Assembly: GCA_032622095.1 (NCBI GenBank)
Contig: CP136069.1
Span: 83,224,958 to 83,288,957 of the forward strand
Length of the DNA stretch: 64,000 nt
Reading direction: 5' to 3'
From: Siphonodentalium dalli
Taxonomy: Eukaryota; Mollusca; Scaphopoda; Gadilida; Siphonodentaliidae
Under the pieces are notes generated by a model. It was not told the origin of the DNA, did not search any database, and worked only from the letters and a program-made list of their open reading frames with translations. The translations under genes and the position numbers were made by a program. Positions 10,950 through 23,539 of the stretch are shown piece after piece; the first letter of the stretch is position 1, and each line of letters begins with the position of its first letter.

Positions 10950-13900
10950 AGCTCAACTTTACTTTGTAAAGTTTGAGCTATTGCCATGGCTTTGTCGTCC
11001 GTCGTCCGTGTGTACGTGTGTACGTAAGGCGTCAACAATGCAGGCTACAGGTCGTACCTTTCGTCGGATCATTATGAAATTTGTCATAGCTGTTGACATC
11101 AACATTTAGACCAGAAAAATTAATTTTGGGGTCATTCGGAAAAAAAACATGGCCGCCAGTGGCCATATTGGATTTCAAAATTCTATCCATTAGCACGGGC
11201 TACAGGCCGTACTGTTTGTCTGATCTTCATGAAATTTGTCATGGATGTTAATATTGACATGTAGATGGGAACGAGTAATTTTGGGGTCATTCGGCCCAAA
11301 AACATGGCCACCAGCAACCATCTTGGATTTTACTCTTTGTATGACTAAATTATTTAGCACGGGCTACAGGTCGTACCTTTAGTCTGATCATCATAAAATT
11401 TGTCATGGCTGTTGAAATTGGAATGTAGATGGGAACGAGTCATTTTGGGGTCATTCGGACAAAAAACATGGCCGCCAGCAGCCATCTTGGATTTCAAAAT
11501 TTAATCCATTAGCACGGGCCACAGGTCGTACTGTTCGTCTGATCACCATGAAATTTGTCATGGATGATAATATTGACATGTAGATGGGAACGAGTAATTT
11601 TGGGGTCATTCGGCCAATAAACATGGCCGCCAGCAGCCATCTTCGATTTTACTCTTTGTATGACTCAATTCTTTAGCACGGGCTGCAGGTCGTACCTTTA
11701 GTCTGATCATCATAAAATTTGTCATGGATATTAACAATGACATGTAGATGGGAACGAGTAATTTTGGGGTCATTCGGCTAAAAATCATGGTCGCCAGCAG
11801 CCATCTTGGATTTTACTCTTTGTATGACTAAATCCTTTAGCACGGGCTACAGGTCCTACTTTTAGTCTGATCATCATAAAATTTGTCAAGAATGTTAATA
11901 ATGGCATGTAGATGGGAACGAGTCATTTTTGGGTCATTCAGGCAAAAACATGGCCGCCAGCAGCCATCTTGGATTTTACTCTTTGTATGACTAAATCCTT
12001 TAGCACGGGCTACAGGTCGTACCTTTAGTCTGATCATCATAAAATTTGTCATGGTTGTTGAAATTGGAATGTAGATGGGAACGAGTCATTTTGGGGTCAT
12101 TCGTAAAAAAAACAAGGCCGCCACCGGCCATATTGGGTTTAAAAATTTAATACATTAGCACGGGCCACAGGTCGTACTGTTCTTCTGATCATCATGAAAT
12201 TTGTCATGGATGATAATATTGACATGTAGATGGGAACGAGTAATTTTGGGGTCATTCGGCCAAAAAACATGGCCGCCAGCAGCCATCTTGGATTTTACTC
12301 TTTGTATGACTAAAATCTTTAGCACGGGCTGCAGGTCGTACCTTTAGTCTGATCATCATAAAATGTGTCATGGATGTTAACAATGACATGTAGATGGGAA
12401 CGAGTCATTTTGGGGTCATTCGGCCAAAAAACCTGGACGCCAGCAGCCATCTTGGATTTTACTCTTTGTATGACTAAATCCTTTAGCATGGGCTACAGGT
12501 CGTACCTTTAGTCTGATCATCATAAAATTTGTCTTGGTTCTTGAAATTGGAATGTAGATGGGTTCTTGAAATTGGAATGTAGATGGGAACGAGTTATTTT
12601 GGGGTCATTCTGACAAAAAACATGGCCACCAGCAGCCATCTTGGATTTTACTCTTTGAATGACTAAATTCTTTAGCACGGCTGCAGGTCGTACCTTTAGT
12701 CTGATCATCATAAAATGTGTCATGAATGTTAACAATGATATGTAGATGGGAACTAGTCATTTTGGGGTCATTCGGCCAAAAAACATAGCAGCCATCTTGT
12801 ATTTTACTCTTTGTATGACTAAATCCTTTAGCATGGGCTACAGGACGTACCTTTAGTCTGATCATCATAAAATTTGTCATGGCTTTTGAAATTGGAATGT
12901 AAATGGGAACGAGTCATTTTGGGGTCATTCGGACAAAAAACATGGCCGCCAGTGGCCATCTTTGATTTCAAAATTCAATCCATTAGCACGGGCCACAGGT
13001 CGTACTGTTTATCTGATCATCATGAAATTTGTCATATATGTTAATATTGACATGTAGATGGGAACGAGTCATTTTGGGGTCATTCGGCCCAAAAACATGG
13101 CCGCCAGCAGCCATCTTGAATTTTACTCTTTGTATGACTAAATCCTTTAGCACGGGCTACAGGTCGTACCTTTTGTCTGATCATCATAAAATTTGTCAAG
13201 GATGTTAACAATGACATGTAGATGGGAACGAGTCATTTTGGGGTCATTCAGCCAAAAAACATGGCCGCCTGCAGCCACCTTGGATTTTACTCTTTGTATG
13301 ACTAAATCCTTTAGCATGGGCTACAGGTCGTACCTTTAGTCTGATCATCATAAAATTTGTCATGGATGTTAATATTGACATGTAGATGGGAACGAGTCAT
13401 TTTGGGGGTCATTCGGCCAAAAAACAAGGCCGCCAGCAGCCATCTTGGATTTTACTCTTTGTATGACTAAATCCTTTAGCACGGGCTACAGGTCGTACCT
13501 TTAGTCTGATCATCATAAAATTTGTCATGGCTGTTGAAATTGGAATGTAAATGGGAACAAGTCATTTTGGGGTCATTCAGACAAAAAACATGGCCGCCAG
13601 CGGCCATCTTGGATTTCAAAATTTAATCCATTAGCATGGGCCACAGGTCGTACTGTTCATCTGATCATCATGAAATTTGTCATGAATGTTAATATTGACA
13701 TGTAGATGGGAACGAGTAATTTTGGGGTCATTTGGCGAAAAAACATGGCCGTCAGCAGCCATCTTGGATTTTACTCTTTGTATGACTAAATTCTTTAGCA
13801 CGGGCTGCAGGTCGTACCTTTAGTCTGATCGTCATAAAATTTGTCATGGATGTTAACGATGACATGTAAATGGGAACGACTCATTTTGGTGTCATTCGGC

Positions 13901-14065
13901 TGAAAACATGGCCGCCAGCAGCCATCTTGGATTTTACTTTTCTCTTCATGTCTATAAACTAGTATTAGACATTCAACTTTCCACATTCCTAATCGCTCCA
14001 TTGACTGTAATACATTAAATTATTCCCTTTCCAAGTTGAGCTACAGTGTCATTGACACTTTCATT
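10950..14065 (+). mobile_element. large pearl/HINE-like element with ~19 tandem ~160-bp units
   Basis: Starts with a 30-bp palindrome (AGCTCAACTTTAC...AAGTTTGAGCT, 10950-10979), then ATTGCCATGGCTTTGTCGTC and a CGTGTGTACG run. A core follows of about 19 tandem units marked by CATGGCCGCCAGCAGCCATC, GATCATCATAAAATTTGTCA and ACATGTAGATGGGAACGAG. Successive unit starts alternate by about 155 and 164 bp where measured. The end is TTCCAAGTTGAGCT (complement of the start), then AC and a hairpin AGTGTCATTGACACT, then TTCATT. This matches the published layout of bivalve pearl and Helentron-associated elements. Open frames on the minus strand are by-products of the repeat; the unit length is not a multiple of three. 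Confidence 0.88.
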
Positions 14066-15054
14066 AATATTATTTAATTGTTTTTATTTGTAATTAAACA
14101 TTTCGTCCCTATTTTGGTCATGCACTCTTCTGAGTTGTCATTGCGGCGAATGCAAAAACTCACCTGTGTCTGTGATTGTAGCCAGAATTCAGACCCCCTA
14201 TTGACTTACAGTTGTATAAGGCACATGCACATTTTGAGGGGAAATACTGGGTCAACAAGTAGCGACTTATAGATAGAAATCTACGGTAAATTGAGCATAA
14301 TATAACATGTGTATTGGTTGTCAGGACGCAGGAATTCGTTCACAAGTCCACCCATACCTACCTTTAAACTTACGCAAACGTATACTTTATATTCATATGT
14401 TCATCCATACAGTTAATAATCAGGCCTATAAAAAGGTATTATCCCTAACCTGACACACTGTCTTTGACAACATATATTAGGCCCCACAAAGTCCCATATC
14501 TCAGGTCCATGCGCATGATCTTGAAACCCTGCACTTGCAACTTTTATTTGCATTCAATATGTCGCGGAACGTTTTAATTGCTATATAATAATTACGCACG
14601 TATTTTTTACAAACATGAACAGAATTGATACTGGCCTAGTTCAGATTCCCAATTCTTTGCTGTAATTGGTAACTATGTAATTGGTAACTATGTAATTGGT
14701 AACTATGTAATTGGTAACTATGTAATTGGTAACTATGTAATTGGTAACTATGTTCAAACATTTGTTTTACATGTGATGCATTTCGACTGCAATCTCAGTC
14801 ATACTTGATTGGGCGATTCTTGATGGAATAAATTCTGTGGAATCTTATCAACTAACTTTTTAAGGACATCTGTTTGGAAAAATAACTTAAATTAGACAGG
14901 GAGCTAGCTGATGCAGATGTGTGGAATGCTTTGTTGACGTGTGCCCCAGAAATAAAAATTGGCCTCGCATGCTTTTCTTGATATTTTGTAAAATGGGAAA
15001 TTGACTTTGCATATAAGCTTAAAAATAACATCTAATTTCACATTACATCTGGAT
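14066..15054. other. intron with one microsatellite
   Basis: Non-coding sequence between the large repeat array and the family G MITE. It contains the 15-bp tandem repeat listed separately and nothing else that I recognise. Confidence 0.4.
14661..14752 (+). repeat. tandem repeat, 15-bp unit, about 6 copies
   Basis: Six nearly perfect head-to-tail copies of TGTAATTGGTAACTA. The low divergence suggests a young or homogenised microsatellite that is probably polymorphic. Confidence 0.95.
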
Positions 15055-15517
15055 CAAGCCTGAGTTTAGTGTGCCTTTCATTTGCATAATGAGGTCCCCA
15101 GAGGGTGAATTTAGTGACGCTATCCCGCATAGCGGGTTAGCATCTCCAAATTCACCCTCTGGGGAACTCATTCTGCATGGCCTCATCTGCTATGGTAGAA
15201 TAGACTCAGATTGAAGTTCCCAAATGGTGAGTATTATGATCTTCACCCATTGGGAACCTCCATTATGCAATGTGTTATCTGCCAATTTGGGGATATAGAG
15301 AAATTAAACTAAAAAAGAAATAGAATCTGTGTGAATAAGTTTCTATAGAAATTTTATAATAAAGAAACTTTCCAGAGATAATGAGGCCTAAGCAGAATGA
15401 GGTCCCCAGATGGTGAATTTAGTGATGCTAATCCGCTATGCAGGATAGCATCACTAAATTCACCCTCTGGGGACCTCATTCTGCAAATGACAAAGCACAC
15501 TAAACTCAGACTTGAGT
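15055..15517. mobile_element. palindromic MITE (family G), full-length
   Basis: The best complete copy of the family. Terminal inverted repeats begin AAGCCTGAGTTTAGTGTGCC and are mirrored at the right by GCACACTAAACTCAGACTTG. Subterminal GAATGAGGTCCCCAGAGGG and GTGAATTTAGTGATGCTA boxes occur four times in alternating orientation, so each half is itself a palindrome. The centre has GGGAACCTCCATTATGCA. It has no coding capacity. Confidence 0.85.
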
Positions 15518-15537
15518 TGGTAGAACACGCCATTTTT

Positions 15538-18167
15538 AGCTCAACTTTACTTTGTAAAGTTTGAGCTATTGCCATGGCTTTGTCGTCCGTCGTCCGTGTG
15601 TGCGTGTGTGCGTGTGTGCGTGTGTGCGTAACGCGTCAACAATAGAGGCTACAGGTCGTACCTTTGATCGGATCATTATGAAATTTGTCATAGCTGTTGA
15701 CATCAACATTTGTACCGGAATGATTCATTTTGGGGTCATACGGAAAAAAAACATGGCCGCCAGCGGCCATCTTAGATTTCAAAGTTCAATCCATTAGCAC
15801 GGGCTACAGGCCTTACTGTTCGTCTGATCGTCATGAAATTTGTCATGGATGTTAATATTGACATGTAGATGGGAACGAGTAATTTTGGGGTCATTCGGCC
15901 AAAAAAGATGGCCGCCAGCAGCCATCTTGGATTTTACTCTTTGTATGACTAAATCCTTTAGCACGGGCTACAGGTCGTACCTTTAGTCAGATCGTCATAA
16001 AATTTGTCATGGATGTTAACAATGACATGTAGATGGGAACGAGTCATTTTTGGGTTATTCGGGCAAAAAACATGGCCGCCAGCAGCCATCTTGGATTTTA
16101 CTCTTTGTATGACTAAATCCTTTAGCACGGGCTACAGGTCGTACCTTTAGTCTGATAATCATGAAATTTATCATGGCTGTTGAAATTGGAATGTAGATGG
16201 GAACGAGTCATTTTGGGGTCATTCGGACAAAAAACATGGCCGCCAGTGGCCATCTTTGTTTTCAAAATTCAATCCATTAGCACGGGCCACAGGTCGCACT
16301 GTTCGTCTGATCGTCATGAAATTTGTCATGGATGTTAATATTGACATGTAGATGGGAACGAGTAATTTTGGGGTCATTCGGCCGAAAAATATGGCCGCCA
16401 GCAGCCACCTTGGATTTTACTCTTTGTATGACTACATTCTTTAGCACGGGCTACAGGTGGTACCTTTAGTCTGATCATCATCAAGTTTGTCATGGATGTT
16501 AACAATGACATGTAGATTGGAACGAGTCATTTTGGGGTCAATCGGCCAAAAAACATGGCCGCCAGCAGCCGTCTTGGATTTTACTCTTTGCATGACTAAA
16601 TCCTTTAGCACGGGCTACAGGTCCTACTTTTAGTCTGATCATCATAAAATTTGTCAAGAATGTTAATAATGACATGTAGATGGGAACGAGTCATTTTGGG
16701 GTCATTCGGCCAAAAAACATGGCCGTCAGCAGCCATCTTGGATTTTACTCTTTGTATGACTAAATCCTTTAGCACGGGCTACAGGTCGTACCTTTAGTCT
16801 GATCATTATAAAATTTGTCATGGCTGTTGATATTGGAATGTAGATGGGAACGAGTCATTTTGGGGTCATTCGGACAAAAAACATGGCCACCAGCGGCCAT
16901 CTTGGATTTCAAAATTTAATCCATTAGCACGGGCCACAGGTCGTACTGATTGTCTGATCATCATGAAATTTGTCATGGATGATAATATTTACATGTAGAT
17001 GGGAACGAGTAATTTTGGGGTCATTCGGCCAAAAAACATGGCCACCAGCAGCCATCTTAGATTTTACTCTTTGTATGACTAAATTCTTTATCACGGGCTG
17101 CAGGTCGTACCTTTAGTCTGATCATCATAAAATTTGTCATGGATGTTAACAATGACATGTAGATGGGAACGGGTAATTTTGGGGTCAATCGGCCAAAAAA
17201 CATGGTCGCCAGCAGCCATCTTGGATTTTACTCTTTGTATGACTAAATCCTTTAGCACGGGCTACAGGTTGTATCTTTAGTCTGATCAGCATAAAAATTT
17301 TCATGAATGTTAATAATGACATGTAGATGGGAACGAGTCATTTTGGGGTCATTCGGCCAAAAAAGATGGCCGCCAGCAGCCATCTTGGATTTTACTCTTT
17401 GTATGACTAAATCCTTTAGCACGGGCTACAGGTCGTACCTTCAGTCTGATCATCATAAATTTTTCATGGCTGTTGAAATTGGAATGTAAATGGGAACGAG
17501 TCATTTTGGGGTCATTCGGACAAAAACATGGCCGCCAGCGGCCATCTTGGATTTCAAAATTTAATCCATTAGCACGGGCCACAGGTCGTACTATTCGTCT
17601 GATCATCATGAAATTTGTCCTGGATGTTAATGTTGATATGTAGATGGGAACGAGTAATTTTGGGGTCATTTGGCGGAAAAAACGTGGCCGCCAGCAGCCA
17701 TCTTGGATTTTACTCTTTGTATGACTAAATTCTTTAGCACGGGCTACAGGTCGTACCTTTAGTCTGATCATCATCAAATTTGTCATGGATGTTAACAATG
17801 ACATGTAGATTGGAACAAGTCATTTTGGGGTCAATCGGCCAAAAAACATGGCCACCAGCAGCCATCTTGGATTTTACTCTTTGTATGACTAAATTCTATA
17901 GCATGGGCTACAGGTCGTACCTTTAGTCTGATCGTCATAAAATTTGTCATTGATGTTAACGATGACATGTAGATGGGAACGACTCATTTTGGGGTCATTC
18001 GGCCGAAAACATGGCCGCCAGCAGCCATTTTGGATTTTACTTTTCTCTTCATGTCTATAAACTAGTATTAGACATTCAACTTTCCACATTCCTAATCGCT
18101 CCATTGACTGTAATATATTAAATTATTCCCTTTCCAAGTTGAGCTACAGTGTCATTGACACTTTCAT
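15538..18167 (+). mobile_element. second large pearl/HINE-like element with ~16 tandem ~160-bp units
   Basis: Same family as 10950-14065. The 30-bp starting palindrome AGCTCAACTTTAC...AAGTTTGAGCT is followed by a GTGTGCGTGTGTGCG run. About 16 units of the same two alternating types follow. The identical end is GTTGAGCTACAGTGTCATTG and ACACTTTCATT. The last ~200 bases of both elements, including the unique stretch with CAACTTTCCACATTCC, are nearly identical. The two lie in the same orientation 1.5 kb apart, inviting unequal exchange. Confidence 0.88.
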
Positions 18168-18621
18168 TATATAGATTATAATGCGGCGACTTTCATTGAA
18201 GGAATTATTGTCATTTATTCATTGGCGATTATTTCATCCCAAATTACGAATAAATATTTATTATTGTGTGTATTTCATACTTTGTGTTTTCAGAAATGTA
18301 TGATCAATATGGTTGGAAGTTTTGGTTATTAGTTGATTGCCACATTCTTCTCGTTGGCACAATGCCGAGGTAAACACTCATGTTGTTGATTCAAAGGATT
18401 CATACTCTAATCAGGAATCCTGGAAAACTCATATTATTGTGAAAATGTGATTCCAGGCCTGGAATAGTCTAAAAAATGGCACCTCTTTTAGGGTAGTATG
18501 GAAAGAGTCATGCAGAAATATAGCTCCACCCCAGAAAGGGTTTGGAAGAGTTATAGAATTGCGCTCCATCATGCAGAATCGAAGAAACATTTCATGGCTG
18601 TCAAGCAGGCAACACTGAACA
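18168..18621. other. intron, no feature recognised
   Basis: Non-coding sequence between the second repeat array and the hAT element. No repeat ends were recognised. Confidence 0.35.
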
Positions 18622-18719
18622 ATATTGACTAGTGATGTTCCGATAATGAAAAAGCTTATCAGACCGATTTCCGATAACTGGAGGCACAATCGGCCGATTT
18701 CCGATTCCGATGCTTATTA

Positions 18720-19545
18720 GTCGAGTTTTTCAAAAACTCGACTTATGGTTTGACGAGGGACTGGCGGCGGGCGGGCGGGCGGGCGGACCTAAAGAATGCC
18801 TTATAACTTTGACATTTGTGAACGGATTCAAAAACATTTTGGTATGGCAGTTGCTCCCAATGACTATTTACTGCCTGTAGAAAATGGGTCACGTCCGAAC
18901 TTTTTTTACAAGAGTTATCCATAATAGATGGTTTTTAGTTGTAAGTTTTTCACCGTTAGAGCGATAACTCACGCAAATATTAACCAATTTCAACAATATT
19001 TTTCTGGAGTTATGGGTCTTAGTTTGTCTATTTTTAGCAATTTTATCACCGTTAGCGCGATAACTTGATTAACCGATTTCAACAAAATTTGGTATATGAG
19101 TCTCCTGCAACAATATCTCGGACGAGTTCGAAAACCAGGTTTGTCCGAATTTTTTTTCGCAGAGTTATGGGTCTTAGTTTGTCTATTTTTAGCAATGTTA
19201 TCACCGTTAGCGCGATAACTCAATGAAATATTAACCGATTTAAACAATATTTGGTATATGAGTCTATTGCAACAATATCTTGGATGAGTTCGAAAACCTG
19301 GTTTGTCCAAATTTTTTTTCCGGAGTTATGGGTCTTATTTTGTCTATTTTAAGCACAATTTTATCACCGTTAGTGCGATAACTCAATGAAATATTAACGG
19401 ATTCAATTGATATTTGGTATATAGGTCTATTGCAATAATATACCATGGTCCAACTTTTTTTCTCGGGGGTTGTGCACCTTATTGGCATAAGTTTGGTTCG
19501 ACTGCCAAAAAACTCGACAAAAGCATCTTAGATGCGTACTCCTTG
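18720..19545 (+). mobile_element. pearl/HINE-like element (GTCGAG family), nested in the hAT element
   Basis: Starts with a palindrome GTCGAGTTTTT...AAAACTCGAC (18720-18742), then TTATGGTTTGACGAGGGAC and a (GGCG)n run. About four ~165-bp tandem units follow, marked by GTTATGGGTCTTAGTTTGTC, ACCGTTAGCGCGATAACT and TATATGAGTCT. It ends CCAAAAAACTCGACAAAAGC, then the hairpin ATCTTAGAT and CCTTGT. A sister copy is at 42055-42791. Confidence 0.85.
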
Positions 19546-19933
19546 TATATATTGTGCGTTTGTTCCCATAATGGACCTGTATACACCCAATGCACTCCAT
19601 ATCCCGCATAGTTTCAAAGCCAAATACATCAAAGAAATATATACACACTGTCGTGACAGTATTTCCGCCGACATGGGTTGTGTGCTGCCTTTGATGTATA
19701 CCAGTAGTTGTTTTGACAAAGAGATCAAAGGTGCCGACTCAAAGTCATGTTATGACCGTGTGTGGAACATTTGCATGTGGTGTAAAAGTCTTGATTAAAT
19801 ACTTGTAAGTTGCGACAATGTATGGAAATGGAATGGTGATGATTATTAACTAAATTTAAATTGATGGATAATAATTTCTGTGACAGCTGTCACATTTGTT
19901 TGAGTTTTCCCAAATTCTCATTGGTCACACCTT

Positions 19934-20160
19934 TTGTCTTTTAACAACTGGGAAGGTTTTATAGTTACGCCTACTGAATTTTTGACCAAGTTCAACGTGG
20001 AGCTTGAGGATCCCCTAAAGTGGTGGCATATTAATAGACTGAGATACCCTGGGCTAAGTAAATTTGCCAGCAAATACCTGGGTGCACCTCCTTCGAGCGT
20101 CGCAAGTGAACGTGTGTTCAGTGAAGCAGGGGACATTTACGAAGCTAAATGTGAAATTCT
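19934..20160 (+). pseudogene. hAT transposase C-terminal (dimerisation) domain fragment
   Basis: The frame reads KWWHINRLRYPGLSKFASKY followed by LGAPPSSVASERVFSEAGDI. This is the conserved hAT C-terminal dimerisation motif (WW..N...YP.L...A..YL..P.SS..SERVFS.AG). The family then expects a short R..L tail; here the frame drifts into AKCEILLVIRGN and loses similarity. The N-terminal BED finger and the RNase-H-like catalytic core are absent from the 2.5-kb element. The fragment lies between the TIRs at 18630 and 21176 and is a decayed part of that transposon. Confidence 0.85.
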
Positions 20161-21100
20161 TTTGGTGATTAGGGGGAACTTGCCTCTATTAAACTTGGGA
20201 GTACTGAGTTACAGTGCGGGAGTTTTTGGTGTCCTTTTCAGTTGAATCTGAGTTGATTCATCTATATGTTCCTTTAAATGTTCTTGGACAGTGGACTGAA
20301 GTATATTCCTTTAAATGTTAAAATTTGTGTTGACAGTGTCGGACGATATACTGTCTTGTGTTTAATGTTCATAACTATAAACATATTTCCCAAATCACCC
20401 TCTTTTGATATATTATGCAATGCTCCTCCTCGCGTTGGTCGTTAGTGAAGCCAGTTCTGATCGTGACTGTACTAATTCATTCAAATTATTTCCATAGCAT
20501 GAATATGAATACGAATAGTTTTATTGGTCAATCAAGAGTCAAGACACCCTTTCAGGCAGAACAATTACTCTTTAAAATGTAACATAAAGGAAATAAAGTG
20601 ATAATTATGATTATGTTCATTAGTGTGAAATAATAGTATGAAAATTAGTCCTCATCCTGCCCTCTAAAACATGTAGTACTAAGAGTGTTAAGTTGAGTAT
20701 AAGCGACAACAATTGACGAATAAATCATCAATCATGGTTGCCTACTCAATATGACTATATAAGGAGTAAAAGTTCCAGCAATAACGTCATATTGCACATG
20801 CTCAATGGGAAACTCCCATGTAATGAGGTCAGCTTTTTAAAGCTTTCTTTGAATCTACTTCGTGTTCACATGATTGAACCAATAACACGGGATATGTCGG
20901 GCACGTGTGTTGCCATGCTTATATATAATCATATCAGACTATTTGGACGATGCCAATAGCTTCCTTTTAGGCTGTTACAACTGCGTTTTACATTCAATAT
21001 TACGGTTGTATTGCGTACGTTTGTTAAAGCGTGCATATTGCACTTAGAAACTAGAACGTTTATATTTGTTTTGATAATCGGTAAAAGCCGATGTTCAACT
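20161..21100. other. non-coding interior of the hAT element
   Basis: AT-rich sequence without coherent coding capacity between the transposase fragment and the right terminus. A GCCGAT-rich subterminal zone begins near 21085. Confidence 0.5.
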
Positions 21101-21192
21101 GCGAGGTACGATTAATAGCCGATGTGCTATTATCGGCCGATGGCCGATTCCGATTCCGATTATCGGAACATCACTAATATTGACACGCTCTT

Positions 21193-21247
21193 TAACGCCT
21201 TCATGACTGGAGCTGTGGTGGTGCAGCATTAAAGATCCAGTGCCAGT
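21193..21247. mobile_element. fragment of a TTAA-type MITE (family M)
   Basis: Begins CGCCTTCATGACTGGAGCTG and continues CAGCATTAAAGATCCAGTGC, matching one end of the family. It is truncated after ~55 bases. Confidence 0.6.
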
Positions 21248-21595
21248 ATCAGGTTGCCACAAGTAAAAGATGTGTTGAAATCTGAAATTGAATACAGTGA
21301 CACAACGTAATTCTTATAACTCCAATAGTGTGATCTCAGCTTTATGTAAGAAAATGTTCCCAGACTGTCAAATTTCCGATAGGTTTGTAAAAGTTATGGA
21401 ATTTTGTCAGTGGAAGAAGGTCTTTGAACTTTCCCGAAAAAAGTCATGAATTTTTTTTCATGTTGAGGGTTATGAACCCTGACTCACTAAAATAAGCACA
21501 AATTATGTTTTTAGATATATTCTTGTTTCTTGCCAAAATTAGCATTTTTGATCAGGTTCCATGAGGGTTTATGACTGCAGCTTTATTAGACTTGT

Positions 21596-21763
21596 TTTAA
21601 CCCTTCCATTACTGGAGCCTCGCATATATAATAGAATACGTTGGCCTAACAATATTTACTTTGAATTTGTAAGCCAGTGCATTTACTCGCATGTATAAGG
21701 GAATGCACTGGCACAGGATATTTAATGCTGCACCAGTGCAACTCCCGCCATGAAATGGGTAAA
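21596..21763. mobile_element. TTAA-type MITE (family M), internally deleted
   Basis: Left end TTTTAACCCTTCCATTACTG, right end GCCATGAAATGGGTAAA, with internal GCATATATAAG...TATAAGGGAATGCA palindromic pieces. It lies 128 bases before the acceptor of the exon at 21892. Confidence 0.72.
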
Positions 21764-21891
21764 CAATCTATTAGTTGCACAAAGTCATTTCTAAACCATT
21801 TTGAGTTCAATTTGGCATTCCTTTTAGTTAAGTGACCAAGTGACAGTCGGGAACAGTTATTTATGCATTTCACAATTCACTGTCAATACAG

Positions 21892-21955
21892 GTAGAAGAA
21901 GCCAAAAAGTTGAAAGAAAAAATGGACAAGCAGATGGAAGGCCAAAAGAAGAAGA
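21892..21955 (+). CDS. EEF1D: EEF1D exon: basic helix between acidic region and exchange domain
   Basis: The acceptor is AATACAG and the donor is GTAAGT. The 64-nt exon reads VEEAKKLKEKMDKQMEGQKK followed by K and one base (A) that completes a lysine with the next exon. It corresponds to the EEA..L.E.....KK linker helix found in eEF1B alpha and delta just before the guanine-exchange domain. Phase is 0 in and 1 out. Confidence 0.9.
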
Positions 21956-22099
21956 GTAAGTATCATTATTCTGTTTGCCATTTAAAGATGATCTATCTCT
22001 TCCGGGCCACAATTACAACAACATCATATTTTTTATAAATCCCAAATTCAAGACTACAAATAGCTATTTTGTGAATAAAATACAGATATAACTGAAGAT

Positions 22100-22600
22100 G
22101 GAGTATATTATTTGTCTATAAAGGCATAACAAATAGAGAATACCTACAGTTTTTGCGTGAATACCAAAATATCTCATGAGTGTCGGGGGGAAATAAATAG
22201 CAGCCGTGAGTGAAAATTTGATATTTATTTCCAGACACGAATGAGATGTTTCAGGTCTTCAAACAAAAACTATAGGTGTTCTCTTTATTATATGCTCAAA
22301 GTTGCTAAATTATGCAACATTTTCACTTTTAATAGTACAACAAATTGAACAATACACAGAAAGCAACATGCATCTGGTTGACCCAAATTTCTGACACCGA
22401 TCAGCTGATAGGTAGAAAACCGCTTTCACTGGCAAAATCATGACGTCTATCGGCAAGCTACTGTGAATTATCGAAAGCTACAGTGTAATAATGGAATCGT
22501 ATTTCACTGTAGCTTCGAAGAGATACATATGATGATCTACGTTTAGGTCATTTTCCATTATTTTATAGGCAAGCATATAATAAAGTGGTTTATTTCGATT
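22100..22600. mobile_element. ~490-bp interspersed repeat (family X), copy 1
   Basis: Shares AGAGAATACCTACAGTTTTT, ATACCGAAATATCTCATGA-like, and AGCTACAGTG...CGTATTTCA segments in the same order with 23880-24385. Both end in ATTTTATAGGCAAGCATAT. The first part is an imperfect palindrome (TACCTACAG...CTATAGGTGTTCTC). The class is unknown. Confidence 0.6.
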
Positions 22601-22707
22601 GTAATTCGCTGTAAATCTCTTAGCTGATCTGCAATTTCCGTAATTGAGGCTGATAACAGTATTGAGTTCTCCTTCTGAGCTCTGAACATTTTTGCTCAGA
22701 TTTCTGT

Positions 22708-23028
22708 TTTAACCTTTTTGTGACTGACGCTTCCTGAAATATTGCGCAAATTCTGTGTCAATGGATTCTCTTATATATACAAGTCTGCTATAGGTCGACT
22801 CGCATATATACGAGAATGCATTGGCCTAACAAATTTTATATTATTTTTTTATAATTGTTAAAAAATGTAAGAAAAATTTATAAAAAATGAATCAAAAAAT
22901 TGTTAGGCCAATGCATTCTCTTATATATGCAAGGCTCCCTATGGTCGACTCACATATATATTAGAGAATGCTTTGGCACAGGGTCTTTAATGTTGCGTCA
23001 GCGCAGCTCCCACCATGAAAGGGTTAAT
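22708..23028. mobile_element. TTAA-flanked MITE (family M)
   Basis: TTTTAACCTTTTTGTGACTG at the left and CACCATGAAAGGGTTAA at the right. It contains two large internal palindromes with CCAATGCATTCTCTTATATA and complement, separated by an A/T-rich spacer. Confidence 0.78.
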
Positions 23029-23539
23029 AATAGCCCCTTTAATAGTCAATAATGTCATAAGAAATTAATTGATAGAAGCTTTTCCAGACAGGTGTCCTCG
23101 ATTCATATAAATTATTTTATACCCTGGAATCTATTAAGTCGGGGAGCCAATAAGGTCCACCCCCTTTTGCAAGACGATTTTGCTGTATTTAATCGTTGTA
23201 ATAGATCGGTTGTTAGCAAAAGACAGACAAAATGTATGCCATTTTGTTGGTATGATGTCCTTCTTCAAAATGACGGCAAATAATTTTGAAAAAAATTCAA
23301 AATGGCCACCGAAAAATGACGTCATATGCACGAAAATAGGGAATTTAATTAATATTTCACCATATCTTCAATTTTTCTTCACATTAATCATTAGTAAATG
23401 GCAATATTTTTGATATTGGTGAAATCCGGATTCTTTATCTGGATACCATAGGGAACAATAAAAATAAGGTTATTTGTAATCATCAGGGGGGGGGGTGGGA
23501 GGGGGTGCATGTGGACCTTATTGGCTCCCCGACTATTTG

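Larger units (their letters stand above)
18630..21176. mobile_element. hAT transposon remnant with intact ends and 8-bp target duplication
   Basis: Perfect 18-bp terminal inverted repeats TAGTGATGTTCCGATAAT (18630-18647, complement at 21159-21176) are followed inward by GCCGAT/ATCGG-rich subterminal motifs. The target sequence ATATTGAC is present on both sides (18622-18629 and 21177-21184), the 8-bp duplication typical of hAT. Inside lie only a C-terminal transposase piece and a nested pearl-like element at 18720-19545, so the copy is dead but was moved as a unit. Confidence 0.93.

Noticed and set aside
10950-14065. CRISPR-like array of regular repeats
   Set aside because: Units are contiguous ~160-bp tandem copies without unique spacers, in eukaryotic intron context.
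11606-18104. Series of minus-strand open frames with repeated peptides such as MTNFMMIRLKVRP and SKIQDGCWRPCF
   Set aside because: They are translations of the ~160-bp tandem repeat. Unit lengths (155/164) are not multiples of three, frames change from unit to unit, and there is no start/stop or codon conservation.
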